NCBI GenBank assembly: GCA_014859105.1
Contig: JACUUX010000006.1
Span: 35,210-99,209, forward strand
DNA: 64,000 nucleotides
Reading direction: 5' to 3'
From: Nitrospirota bacterium
GTDB taxonomy: Bacteria > Nitrospirota > Thermodesulfovibrionia > Thermodesulfovibrionales > SM23-35
The notes under the pieces were generated by a model that did not search any database, was not told the origin of the DNA, and saw only the letters and a list, made by a program, of their open reading frames with translations. Below, in pieces: positions 28,826-37,175 of this stretch. Position 1 is the first letter of the stretch, and each line of letters opens with the position of its first letter. The position numbers and the translations under genes were made by a program.

Positions 28826-29671
28826 TCACTTTATACCTTTACTCAAAAGTTTTATATAAAAAACGCTTATGCTGCCAATACATAAGAAAACGACAACCGA
28901 TAGCGTAGAACCATAACCGAACTGAAGCGTCTGGAAAAGAACCTTGTAAGCGTATATAGACAGGGTTTCTGTAGTATTCGCAGGCCCCCCTCCGGTCAAC
29001 ACATAAACAGCATCAAAGACCCTGAATGCATCAAGAGTTCTGAATAGCAGGACAACGAGTATTATCGGCTTTAAAAGCGGCAGCGTTATCCTCCTGAAAA
29101 TTGCCCAGTTTCCGGCCCCGTCGACCTTCGCTGCCATATAAAGTTCCTTAGGTATAACCTGTAGCCCCGCTATAAGGAGAATAGCAACAAAGGGTGTTGT
29201 TTTCCATACATCCATTAATATGGCTGCATGTATTGCCCAGAAAGGGCTTCCGAGCCAGTTTATCTTCGCACCTAAAGTGTAATTCAGTATCCCGAAATCC
29301 GTGTTGTAAATCCACTCCCACATCCTTGCAGAAACTACTGTAGGAACTGCCCATGGAATCAGGACAACAGCCCTTGTTACCCCCCTGAATCTGAATGACC
29401 TGTTTAAAAGGACAGCAATCGAAAGTCCTATCGCTAACTCCAGCGAAACAGAAACCGATGTAAAATAAACGGTATTTTTCAGAGCGTTCCAGAACCTGTC
29501 GTCTCTTAAAAGAAATAAATAATTATCCAATCCAACAAATTTTGATATATCAAAGATGAGAAGTCTTCTGTGAAAGCTGAGATAAAATACATAAAAAACC
29601 GGATAGACCGTAACAAGGAACAGAATTAGAAGTGCCGGGAATATGAATCTGTTTCCGCTCTCTTTTTTCAT
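28826..29671 (-). CDS. Sugar ABC transporter permease (MalF type)
   Basis: A 281-residue permease with six helices. LYMAAKVDGAGNWAIFRRITLPLLKPI near residue 185 is the EAA loop. It forms the heterodimeric channel with the MalG-type protein. It is separated from the second permease by a 291 bp repeat-filled gap and from the binding protein by a 354 bp one, unusually wide for a CUT1 operon, and both gaps consist of dispersed elements. Confidence 0.92.
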   Translation of the reverse strand: MKKESGNRFIFPALLILFLVTVYPVFYVFYLSFHRRLLIFDISKFVGLDNYLFLLRDDRFWNALKNTVYFTSVSVSLELAIGLSIAVLLNRSFRFRGVTRAVVLIPWAVPTVVSARMWEWIYNTDFGILNYTLGAKINWLGSPFWAIHAAILMDVWKTTPFVAILLIAGLQVIPKELYMAAKVDGAGNWAIFRRITLPLLKPIILVVLLFRTLDAFRVFDAVYVLTGGGPANTTETLSIYAYKVLFQTLQFGYGSTLSVVVFLCIGSISVFYIKLLSKGIK

Positions 29672-29732
29672 AAGAAATACCTTATTTCACCATAAATTAA
29701 TCCATCAGTTGCATAAATTTTATTCGTATATT

Positions 29733-29924
29733 GGAGGCAGATATGCTGAAAAAGGCTTGCCCTGAGACTCCACAAAGACATTAATGTGGCCAGCCAGCCA
29801 TTTGCTGAAAGGCAACACCCCCCTTAATCCCCCCTTAATAAGGGGGGACTCAGGGGGGTGTTTGTCATGTGTATAAGAATAAAATTTTGTCGAATTGCAA
29901 GGGTTTTTCAGCATGTCTGCCTCC
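29733..29924. repeat. MITE-like element family D with 28 bp terminal inverted repeats
   Basis: The left end GGAGGCAGATATGCTGAAAA and the right end, read in reverse complement, GGAGGCAGACATGCTGAAAA continue to CTTGC with three mismatches in 28. A CCCCCTTAATAAGGGGG palindrome is nested in the centre (29,813-29,866). It covers most of the 354 bp gap between the permease and binding-protein genes. No coding sequence is evident inside. Confidence 0.65.
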
Positions 29925-29947
29925 TTTTAATACAACGTTTAGGTTTA

Positions 29948-29981
29948 CCCCGTTAGAAGGGCGAAAGGTCTTCTAACGGGG
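29948..29981. repeat. Perfect 12 bp hairpin between binding-protein and permease genes
   Basis: CCCCGTTAGAAG and CTTCTAACGGGG form a perfect stem with a 10-base loop, in the position where maltose-type operons carry an mRNA-stabilising hairpin after the binding-protein gene. No T-run follows in the minus direction, so it is not a classical terminator. A similar GTTAGAAA palindrome is nested in R2. Confidence 0.5.
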
Positions 29982-30025
29982 TTTACTGTCATGCTGCTCC
30001 GAATCAAGTTCCCGGTAGAATTATT

Positions 30026-31279
30026 TCATCTTTCTGCTGCGAGTATATAATCAATCTGCCTTTGAGCGGCTTTAAGCGATTCTTCAGGCGTCTTTATTCC
30101 AGAGAGGGCAGCGCTGAACTCAGGCTGCGTTACCTGTGTTATCATCATGTAATAAGGCGTCAGTGGCCTCGGCCTTGCATTCATAAAAACATCATAAAGG
30201 CCGGCGATAAAAGGTTGTTCTTTAATCAATTCCTTATCGGAGTACAAAGACCTTCGAGCCGGCTTGTAACCCAGAGTAATGGCAAGAATTTTCTGGGATT
30301 CCGGCAAGGCAAAAAATTCAACAAGTTTTTCAGCTTCCTCAGGATGCTTCGAGTATTTATTCACTCCAAGCTGCCATCCACCGAGGGTTGAAGCAGAAGG
30401 CCCTTTTGAAAAAGACGGGAGCAAAGTAACACCCACCATACCTTTTACAGGAGAGCCTTCCTTTTCGAAAATATTCCATGCATACGGCCAGTTTCTCATG
30501 AACAATGCCCTGCCATTGCCGAATATATGCCTTGTAGACTCTTCTATGGCTGTGGTCACTAAAGGAGGTGTTACTTTGTACTTTATGATTAAATCTCTAA
30601 TAAAACGAAGTGCATGGATATTTTCATCACTGTAAATAACAACCTTTCCGTCCCTAAGTATATCTCCTCCGTTGCCCCAGAGATATTCAAGAACATTACA
30701 TACAAGTCCCTCATACTGTTTTCCCTGCCATATAAAACCGTACAATCCGGGTTCTCTTGAAATTATATATTGAGCTATACGGATAAGTTCCTCCCATGTC
30801 ACCGGTGGAGAGAAACCATACTTTTCAAGAAGATCTTTACGATAATATAAAAGGCCTGCGTCTATGTACCATGGAATTGCATAGACTCTGTTATTGTAAG
30901 TAACAGCCTGCATCGGACCGGGGAAAAAATCATTTCTATCCTCTCCGGAAAGCATATGTGTCAGGTCTCGCAGCCATCCTGCCCTTGCAAATTCATGTAC
31001 CCATATCACATCCATGCTCAGGACATCGAAATCCGAACTCTTGCCCTCAAGGTTTATAACGTAGAATTGATGCTGTTCATCTGTTGAAGCAGGAAGCATC
31101 TCGTCCCGTATTACAATACCGGGGTTTTCATCCTCAAATTTTTTCAATAATTTTCTGAATGGTTCAGGATCGCCTGCGATCTTTCCGTGTTTAAAAACGA
31201 CCACGGTGAATTTATCTTTCTTATCTGCGGGCAAACAGCAGACGATAAACACGCATAATAGGAGCAAGACTGACTTCAT
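30026..31279 (-). CDS. Sugar ABC transporter extracellular solute-binding protein
   Basis: A type 1 (MalE-like) binding protein of about 417 residues that captures sugar in the periplasm and delivers it to the two permeases. A hydrophobic signal segment with two cysteines (LLLLCVFIVCCLPADKK) looks like a lipoprotein or cleaved signal peptide. The mature part begins FTVVVFKHGKIAGDPEPFRKL. DVIWVHEFARAGWLRDLT and LGGWQLGVNKYSKHPEEAEKLVEFF are typical of cluster 1 sugar-binding proteins. ATG at 31279 is taken as start; an in-frame TTG two codons upstream is closer to GGAGG. Trehalose or maltose is the likely ligand, since treT precedes it. Confidence 0.9.
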   Translation of the reverse strand: MKSVLLLLCVFIVCCLPADKKDKFTVVVFKHGKIAGDPEPFRKLLKKFEDENPGIVIRDEMLPASTDEQHQFYVINLEGKSSDFDVLSMDVIWVHEFARAGWLRDLTHMLSGEDRNDFFPGPMQAVTYNNRVYAIPWYIDAGLLYYRKDLLEKYGFSPPVTWEELIRIAQYIISREPGLYGFIWQGKQYEGLVCNVLEYLWGNGGDILRDGKVVIYSDENIHALRFIRDLIIKYKVTPPLVTTAIEESTRHIFGNGRALFMRNWPYAWNIFEKEGSPVKGMVGVTLLPSFSKGPSASTLGGWQLGVNKYSKHPEEAEKLVEFFALPESQKILAITLGYKPARRSLYSDKELIKEQPFIAGLYDVFMNARPRPLTPYYMMITQVTQPEFSAALSGIKTPEESLKAAQRQIDYILAAER

Positions 31280-31358
31280 AATCAATTTTTTTTCAAGCCT
31301 CCGGCAGTATGGGATGAAGACATGGTTAACCCGAGAAATGCAATTACAACGGAAAACC

Positions 31359-32570
31359 TTATAATTCGATGACGTTCTTTCCTTTATTTTCCAGTGAATA
31401 CCAGATTGACAGATAATCCCTTATCTGTCTCGTAATAAGAAAGTTTTTTCTTACAAATTCTCTTCCTTTCTCTCCCATCCTGTTTGACATTTCAGGATTA
31501 TTCAGCAGCTGCCTTATCCTGAATGCCGCACCCTCCACAGAATGTATAAGAAAACCTGTAACACCGTGCATTATCTGCAGTGGAATACCTCCCACGGCAC
31601 CACCAATTACCGGCTTTCCCTTCCACATAGCCTCCGAAACAGTAAGTCCAAACCCTTCCTTAAGAGACTTCTGAAGAACTACAGCTGCTGTTCTCTGAAG
31701 GGCGTTGATATCCTTATCGCTGAAAGGCGGTAATAAAAGAATAAATATATCGGGGTCGTTTGCTGCATATTCCTTCACTTCATTTAAAACCGCCTCTCCT
31801 TCGGGATCATCTGTTGCAGGACTTCCCGCAAGGACAAGGATACAGTCGTTATATTTCTTCACAGTGCGGAAAGCCTTGATGACACCGAGCGGATCCTTGA
31901 ACCTGTCGAATCTCGATACCTGGAGAATAATCGGTCTATCCCTCGGTATCTGAAATTTATTAAATGTTTCGTCTATCTCATCTTCTGTCAGCGCTCTGTT
32001 TTTTTCACTGATCGGGTCTATAGACGGTGAAACAATGAATTCATCTATACCTATTGACCTGGCGAATTTTGAAACCGAGAAAATAGCTGCATCATATCTC
32101 TGACAGTATCTGCAGAGATAATCGCTGACTTTCTGGTGGGGGTTAGACAAATCAATATGGCACCTCCATATCCATGAACCGTTTTTTTTAAACTCGATGA
32201 GTGCAGCAGGCTGGGGATCATGTATCAGAATTGCATCTGCCTCGAGACTGATCTTTTCTGCATTTCTCCTGTTGACCTCGAAGTGATACTGCCACATGTC
32301 TTCTGTAACATCCTCAGGATTGCCCTGCAAGGCATTGTGAATCTTTTTTGTTATTTCAAAGAAATTCGGGTCTCCCTCTATAACCTCCCATCTCGCCTCG
32401 ATTCCCAGTTCATTAAGTATGGGTATCATCCGCTGTAAAATTTCAGCCACCCCGCCACCTTCACGGGTCGAATTAATGTGAAGGAATGATCTTTTATTCA
32501 ATTTTTCACCGAGCATCTGTAAAAGCAGCAGGTCGCCCTTGGGAGATATGCCTAAATACTGGTCAAACAC
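31359..32570 (-). CDS. treT: Trehalose glycosyltransferring synthase (GT4)
   Basis: Makes trehalose directly from NDP-glucose and glucose; the family reaction is reversible. The 403-residue GT-B enzyme shows HINSTREGGGVAEILQRMIP (N-terminal Gly-rich loop of TreT), WRCHIDLSNP, ILQVSRFDRFKDPLGVI (donor-binding domain start), QKSLKEGFGLTVSEAMWKGKPVIGG (E-x7-E donor motif) and a C-terminal helix. The length and motif set match TreT rather than sucrose synthase. GTG at 32570 starts inside the end of the preceding unknown gene. The sugar importer follows at once, so imported and made trehalose could be exchanged here. Confidence 0.9.
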   Translation of the reverse strand: MFDQYLGISPKGDLLLLQMLGEKLNKRSFLHINSTREGGGVAEILQRMIPILNELGIEARWEVIEGDPNFFEITKKIHNALQGNPEDVTEDMWQYHFEVNRRNAEKISLEADAILIHDPQPAALIEFKKNGSWIWRCHIDLSNPHQKVSDYLCRYCQRYDAAIFSVSKFARSIGIDEFIVSPSIDPISEKNRALTEDEIDETFNKFQIPRDRPIILQVSRFDRFKDPLGVIKAFRTVKKYNDCILVLAGSPATDDPEGEAVLNEVKEYAANDPDIFILLLPPFSDKDINALQRTAAVVLQKSLKEGFGLTVSEAMWKGKPVIGGAVGGIPLQIMHGVTGFLIHSVEGAAFRIRQLLNNPEMSNRMGEKGREFVRKNFLITRQIRDYLSIWYSLENKGKNVIEL

Positions 32571-33238
32571 CTGTCTATAACCTCCATGTCTTTCCTTACC
32601 TCTTCTTCAACAGCCTCAAGCAGGTGCTCCCTTATCCCTTCTATGTTATGCATTAAAGGATCTATGGCCCTGATTTTTTCTGCCAGTTCTTTCTTTTCGA
32701 ATACATCTTCAATCCATCTTGAAAAGTCATCCACCCCGCCTCCAAGTCGAATTCTTGCCTCATAGAAGTGATAATATACAGAACCCGTATCGACAAATTT
32801 TATTGCCGTGAGAAATTCTGCCAGGTTTTTCACCCTTATCCCGACCGGGAATATGAGTGTTACCGTCTCATTAAAATAGAATTCTTCACCGGGTATAGCT
32901 TTTCTTGGTTCCGGAAAAATTTTAAGATACTCATCTATTACAGCAATTATCTTTTCCCTCAGGTCGTTGATATTCCTGAATTCATATGGATCTATATTTG
33001 AAAGGTGTTCAGCGAGCGCACTTTCTTCCAGGCTCTCACCTGCCCATTGAGCAAAGTCGTTGGTATATTCAAGAATGTGACCCTTCAAAAAATATTGATA
33101 AGTATGGTGGAAAATGCACTCATCACTTATCACTGCGATTATATCCGTCAGTTCGGGCAAATCTTTTGCTTTTTTGCCTGTTGACTTAATGATACTTGTA
33201 CATTGTTTGAACTCAAATGGCTCGATTATTTCTGCCAT
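32552..33238 (-). CDS. Tandem-repeat protein of unknown function (DUF5752-like)
   Basis: The 228 residues form two similar halves. FEFKQCTSII...FHHTYQYFLKG...DFAQWAGESLEESALAEHLSNIDPYEFRNINDLREKI at about 7-100 parallels FYFNETVTLI...VYYHFYEARIRLGGGVDDFSRWIEDVFEKKELAEKIRAIDP at about 120-210. The shared pattern is F-x-F, a YH-x-Y/F stretch, DF-x-x-W, a LAE-x-(L/I) helix and IDP. It is acidic and has no signal peptide or membrane helix. I believe it belongs to the group annotated DUF5752. It overlaps treT by 19 bp, so a role with the trehalose synthase is likely. Function is unknown. Confidence 0.65.
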   Translation of the reverse strand: MAEIIEPFEFKQCTSIIKSTGKKAKDLPELTDIIAVISDECIFHHTYQYFLKGHILEYTNDFAQWAGESLEESALAEHLSNIDPYEFRNINDLREKIIAVIDEYLKIFPEPRKAIPGEEFYFNETVTLIFPVGIRVKNLAEFLTAIKFVDTGSVYYHFYEARIRLGGGVDDFSRWIEDVFEKKELAEKIRAIDPLMHNIEGIREHLLEAVEEEVRKDMEVIDRCLTSI

Positions 33239-33267
33239 TTATTCACCTCTTGAGCAGTCTGTCCTGT

Positions 33268-34512
33268 TTAGATTTTTTCTTCCTCTTTTATTTTTTCTGC
33301 AACAGCAAAAGCTTCAGGAGTAATAGAAGCGAGCCTGGTATCCATACCGCTCTTAAAGTTTCTGAAGTCTGCCATTAATTTCTCCGGAATAGCCCTTCCG
33401 CGGGGCAGTTTAAGTGTAAGAGGGTTTACAAATTTATTATTAATCTTTACCCTGTAATCAAGATGCGGTCCGGTCGCAAGTCCTGTAGACCCTACATAAG
33501 CTATGACCTGCCCCTGCTTGACCTTTACTCCTTTTCTGATACCCTTACCAAACTTTGATAAGTGTCCATAGTATGTAGTGTAACCATTCGGATGTTTTAT
33601 TATCACCTGATTACCATTTTGTCCCTTATATCCAGCGAAGATAACAGTTCCGTCTCCTACTCCAGAAACAGGCGTCCCGGTTGGTGCGGCATAATCAACC
33701 CCGAGGTGTGGCCTGTAAATTTTCAGGATGGGATGGAACCTTTTATATGTAAAACCCGAACTTATTCTCCGGAAACTCAGGGGGGCTTTTAAAAATGACC
33801 TTCTCAGAGATTTCCCGTCAATATCGTAGTAATCAGCTTCTCCATCATACTCAAATCTGTATGCACGGTAAGCCTCACTATTGTTTAAAAATTCTGCAGA
33901 TAAAATTTCTCCGTATTTTTTAAATTCACCCTCAAGGTAAAGTCCCTCGGCAACTATTCTGAATTCGTCATCATTCCTGAGGTCGGTTGTAAAATCAATA
34001 TCCCAGGCGAATATGTCTGATAACTGCAATGCCAGAAGAATATTTCCTTTTCCTTCACCGACGGACTGAATAAGGCTGTCCTTTATAATTCCGCCTATAT
34101 GCAGTATTCTTTTTTCGTATTCTACTTTCTTTTTCTCTGCAAAAAACCCGGCTTCGATCCGCTTAATATTTAAAATATTATCATCATCTATCCAGTATTC
34201 AAATTCATTTATTTGAGAACTGTTGTCAATTAATATCTTGTATTGCCGCCCGGGATACACCCGGCACAATCTGTGAACATTAGCAGAAGCCTCTCTTAAT
34301 TTTATGAATTCTCCGATATCAAGTCTGTATTTTCTAAATATATCATATAAAGTCTCACCCTTTTTTATTGTATCGCTTATCTCCTGATAACATTCCTGCG
34401 GCTGACCCGTATCTTCTTCAATGTTATTTCCGCTATTATCTTTTTCATTTTTAAGATTGAATGTAAAAAGCGTTACTGACAAAAATAAAATCAATACAAG
34501 TATTTTTTTCAT
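33268..34512 (-). CDS. M23 family peptidoglycan endopeptidase (MepM-like)
   Basis: An exported murein hydrolase-like protein of about 414 residues. The N-terminal signal anchor is MKKILVLILFLSVTLFTF. A LysM/OapA-like segment follows (IKKGETLYDIFRKYRLDIGEFIKL, about 45-100), then a central beta domain, then the M23 domain (about 280-390) with PHLGVDYAAPTGTPVSGVGDG and TTYYGHLSKF. The last motif reads GPHLDYRV where most LytM-type enzymes have HLH, so one zinc ligand is Asp. The start ATG at 34512 has AAAGGAGGT directly before it. Confidence 0.85.
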   Translation of the reverse strand: MKKILVLILFLSVTLFTFNLKNEKDNSGNNIEEDTGQPQECYQEISDTIKKGETLYDIFRKYRLDIGEFIKLREASANVHRLCRVYPGRQYKILIDNSSQINEFEYWIDDDNILNIKRIEAGFFAEKKKVEYEKRILHIGGIIKDSLIQSVGEGKGNILLALQLSDIFAWDIDFTTDLRNDDEFRIVAEGLYLEGEFKKYGEILSAEFLNNSEAYRAYRFEYDGEADYYDIDGKSLRRSFLKAPLSFRRISSGFTYKRFHPILKIYRPHLGVDYAAPTGTPVSGVGDGTVIFAGYKGQNGNQVIIKHPNGYTTYYGHLSKFGKGIRKGVKVKQGQVIAYVGSTGLATGPHLDYRVKINNKFVNPLTLKLPRGRAIPEKLMADFRNFKSGMDTRLASITPEAFAVAEKIKEEEKI

Positions 34513-34605
34513 CAGACCTCCTTTCAAAATCTACACATCGTTCTTACTCAAAATTATGAATCAAAACAACTTTCATGAAAGTATTTATTCCGCAAGAAAT
34601 CTTTG

Positions 34606-35268
34606 CTAACCTTTCCTCATAAGCTTGCTCATTTCATGCCACAGGAGATCAATCATATTAGCGGCAGCCGGCAAATTTATATCCAGCTCCGCCCTTGCCT
34701 TTTTAAGTATGCCCTGCATTTCTTCTATAGCCTTTTTGTCCTCCTCCGTAGCCGAGTTTTTTACTTTTTCGAAAGCCTCTGATACGAGATCAAGCTCAGC
34801 TTTTGCTGTCCCTACATTTCTGTACTGGAGGTCTTCCCTAGCCTTTAAAATATGGCTTCTGATGTTAGCCATTGCTGAGTCGAAAACAATCTTCTGTATC
34901 GATGACTTTATCTCCTTATCTGTCTTTTCAAGATCCTCAGCCTGTTTTTTGAAGGATTCGTCAATGGAAGTTTGCTGCTTTTTTATTGTCTCTTCCATTT
35001 GTGATGTGTTTTTCCTGAAAAAGTCTTCAAGGGAGTCAACCTTATGATAGATGGAATTAACTGTTTGTATGACTTTCTGCACATCTGCATCGGGCTGAAG
35101 GGGGGCTAATTTTGATTCTTCTTCTATTTTCTGAAGTCTCAGCTTCAAATCCTGCACATCAGCCCTGATTCCTTCTGTTTTCTTTTCTATAAAAATTCTC
35201 ATGCCAAAGTATCCCGCGCCGCCAAATAATATAAATAGAATTATTATTATGACCGGTATCTTTTTCAT
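34606..35268 (-). CDS. Membrane-anchored coiled-coil protein of unknown function
   Basis: The 220 residues begin with MKK and one hydrophobic helix (IPVIIIILFILFGGAGYFGM), then a long charged helical region (about 28-130: VQDLKLRLQKIEEESK, VDSLEDFFRKNTSQMEETIKKQ) that is predicted coiled coil by its heptad pattern. A more compact C-terminal helical part follows (RSHILKAREDLQYRNVGTAKAELDLV). No family is recognised. The start has GGAGGGAG upstream. It lies between gpgS and the M23 peptidase gene on the same strand, so an envelope-related role with the peptidase is possible. Confidence 0.7.
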   Translation of the reverse strand: MKKIPVIIIILFILFGGAGYFGMRIFIEKKTEGIRADVQDLKLRLQKIEEESKLAPLQPDADVQKVIQTVNSIYHKVDSLEDFFRKNTSQMEETIKKQQTSIDESFKKQAEDLEKTDKEIKSSIQKIVFDSAMANIRSHILKAREDLQYRNVGTAKAELDLVSEAFEKVKNSATEEDKKAIEEMQGILKKARAELDINLPAAANMIDLLWHEMSKLMRKG

Positions 35269-35285
35269 TTTCTCCCTCCGTAAAC

Positions 35286-36494
35286 TTATTTATTATCTTC
35301 TTCTACTGCTTCTTTTATTCTGCCAAAAATACCGGCTATTGCCGACGTTACCCTGTCCCAGCTTGCAATCAGTGGCACACCGAGAGGGTCTTCCATAATT
35401 ATCCCGGATGCCCTTTTTATAGCACTCGTGAATGTCTCAACCGCCAGACTTTCCTCGTGCCTGTCAAAAATCAGTCCGTTTATGGCTGCATCATCCTCAT
35501 ATCTTTTGAGTATATCCTGGGCGGTTCTTACGTATGTGGCGACTAATGTTTTGAAAAACCCTTCAGAAAAGACTATTCCTTCTGATGCAAGTGTCCTGAA
35601 CATTGTCTTACATATATCGACACACATCTTGTGAAGGCCCTTCGACGCATCTTCTGGAGATAATTCCTGATGTTTATGTTCATAATTCTCTGCAATATCG
35701 ACCTGGCATACCCTTCTTGTTGATGTATTCCTGTAAACCTCTGCAAGGACACCTACCTCCAGTCCCCAGTCACCTGGAATCCTGTTTACCCTTGCAAGGT
35801 CAACGTCCATCGAAAATTCGCCGGCAAGCGGATACCTGAAGCTGTCAAAAAAAACAAGGATCGGCAAGTAGCCGAGAATTCTCTCAAGAGACCTTATGAG
35901 CGGTGTAACAAGAAGCCTTGTCACCCTTCCATGCATTTTGTCTGTTATCCTGCTGTAAAAACCTTTGCAAAAGTCGTAACCAAGATTCGGATTGACGACA
36001 GGATAACATAATCTTGCAAGCATATCCCTGCTGTATGTCATTATATCGCAGTCATGGAGTACTATAGCATGGAAGTCCTGCTGTGAAAGTACATAACCAT
36101 ATGCCATCCATGCAGACCTTCCTTTGCCCGGCTCTCCGATGGGAAGATCTGCAGCTTCAATAGACCTGTAAACTTTTTTAAGCCTCATACCTGTATTCCA
36201 TATTATCATCGTTTTCTGAGGGAGAACAGAAAAAAACTTTTTTGCAAATTTAAATTCTTTCTCTGACGCAGGCCCGAGGGTAATAACGATTTCCTTAATA
36301 TATCTGACTTCTTTCAAGTGGTCCAGGATTCCTTTCAATGCATCACCTTCAAGTTCACTGTAAAGGGATGGCAATACCAGAACTATTGGCCTTCCCTCTG
36401 CATACCATTCCAGTTCTGATTCTATTCTTTCGAGATTCACCTCTCCGAGCATGTGAAAGGTAGCTATCACTCCCGATTGATAAAAATCACCCAT
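35286..36494 (-). CDS. gpgS: Glucosyl-3-phosphoglycerate synthase (GT81-like)
   Basis: Transfers glucose from NDP-glucose to 3-phosphoglycerate and gives glucosyl-3-phosphoglycerate, precursor of the compatible solute glucosylglycerate. The 402-residue enzyme shows IVLVLPSLYSELEGDAL, PGKGRSAWMAYGYVLS, VLHDCDIMTYSRDMLARLCYPVVNP (metal-binding Asp-x-Asp context near 153-157) and FCKGFYSRITDKMHGRVTRLL, which are the family motifs in order. GDWGLEVGVLAEVYRN fits the acceptor region. It is the first gene of a long minus-strand run, with a good promoter upstream and GGAGG before the ATG. A matching phosphatase gene is at 38.5 kb. Confidence 0.88.
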   Translation of the reverse strand: MGDFYQSGVIATFHMLGEVNLERIESELEWYAEGRPIVLVLPSLYSELEGDALKGILDHLKEVRYIKEIVITLGPASEKEFKFAKKFFSVLPQKTMIIWNTGMRLKKVYRSIEAADLPIGEPGKGRSAWMAYGYVLSQQDFHAIVLHDCDIMTYSRDMLARLCYPVVNPNLGYDFCKGFYSRITDKMHGRVTRLLVTPLIRSLERILGYLPILVFFDSFRYPLAGEFSMDVDLARVNRIPGDWGLEVGVLAEVYRNTSTRRVCQVDIAENYEHKHQELSPEDASKGLHKMCVDICKTMFRTLASEGIVFSEGFFKTLVATYVRTAQDILKRYEDDAAINGLIFDRHEESLAVETFTSAIKRASGIIMEDPLGVPLIASWDRVTSAIAGIFGRIKEAVEEDNK

Positions 36495-36572
36495 TTAACA
36501 CCTCCTTTAAAATCCAGACTGTCCTGTTCAAGAAGTTAGCATAATATCGTCTATATATCAACTCCAAGAAAA

Positions 36573-36600
36573 ATTATACAACTTCCTCCGGAGTATGCAA
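36573..36600 (-). promoter_or_regulatory. Sigma70-type promoter upstream of gpgS
   Basis: TTGCAT (36600-36595) and TATAAT (36578-36573), 16 bases apart on the minus strand, about 80 bp before the gpgS ATG. The spacer contains the small palindrome CTCCGGAG, which could be an operator. Confidence 0.6.
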
Positions 36601-36744
36601 CCATTAAAAAGACATTTGTTTCTCTTACAGAGAAAAAATAACGGGTGTATGTTTTTAAAGAAGATCCTTTTTCCTATTTTTAAAAGTCACTAAATTATAA
36701 AGCAAAGGCATATAAAGACTCAAGTTTTCAGGTATACTTTTGTT

Positions 36745-36938
36745 CCAGATTATTCATAGCGAACTCCGTTCCAATGGTTGATACTTTAAGCCGTCATTCC
36801 CGCTTGTCGGGAATCCTTCTGAATCCCCCTTAGTAGAGGGGGTTAGGGGGTTGTTCAAAGAAAGATTCTGGACAAGCCAGAATGACAGAATTGAAAATCT
36901 TAAATAACTTTTAAGATTTTTGAAGATTAATAGCATAA
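36745..36938. repeat. Dispersed element family C, copy 2 (contains REP-like repeat R5 at 36793-36887)
   Basis: Flanks CATAGCGAACTCCGTTCC and TTAAATAACTTTTAAGATT match those of copy 1. Its central hairpin GTCATTCCCGCTTGTCGGG...GACAAGCCAGAATGACA is interrupted by a nested CCCCCTTAGTAGAGGGGG palindrome. Confidence 0.75.
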
Positions 36939-36945
36939 ACAATAA

Positions 36946-37093
36946 AGACAGGACATAATATTTTCGCTCATTCTCCCCTGTGGAGTAGCAAAAATTACTC
37001 CACAGGGTCCGAGGTATTTTGCCTCTTGATTATTAATATACACACTGTATGAATATCGGCAAAATAAATCCGCTCAAATATTATGTCCTGTCT
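36946..37093. repeat. MITE-like element family B, copy 1
   Basis: A 148 bp element with perfect 18 bp ends, AGACAGGACATAATATTT, and its inverse. Subterminal CGCTCATTCTC and GAGCGGATTT recur in copy 2 at 40.7 kb. The interior has a long hairpin, CCCTGTGGAGTAGC...GCTACTCC-type. It starts eight bases after family C copy 2. Confidence 0.75.
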
Positions 37094-37161
37094 ATAACGC
37101 GTAGGACAGGCGTCTCGCCTGTCTCTGTGGCATTATTAAGATAATAAATCGTTCAATTTGG
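37094..37161. repeat. Partial MITE family A element (right half), copy A3
   Basis: Contains GTAGGACAGGCGTCTCGCCTGTC, GGCATTATTAAGATAATAAATCG and the terminal TTCAATTT, matching the right halves of the full copies at 43.1 and 46.1 kb. It abuts family B copy 1. Its end runs straight into TATAAT and the glycerate kinase start. The 663 bp gap 36495-37157 thus consists of the gpgS promoter region and three stacked repeat elements. Confidence 0.65.
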
Positions 37162-37175
37162 GTATAATGGAGTCT

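Noticed and set aside
29720..29914. 64-codon frame in the ABC operon gap as a gene
   Set aside because: It lies within the family D element and encodes the translated CCCCCTTT palindrome; there is no independent evidence of coding.
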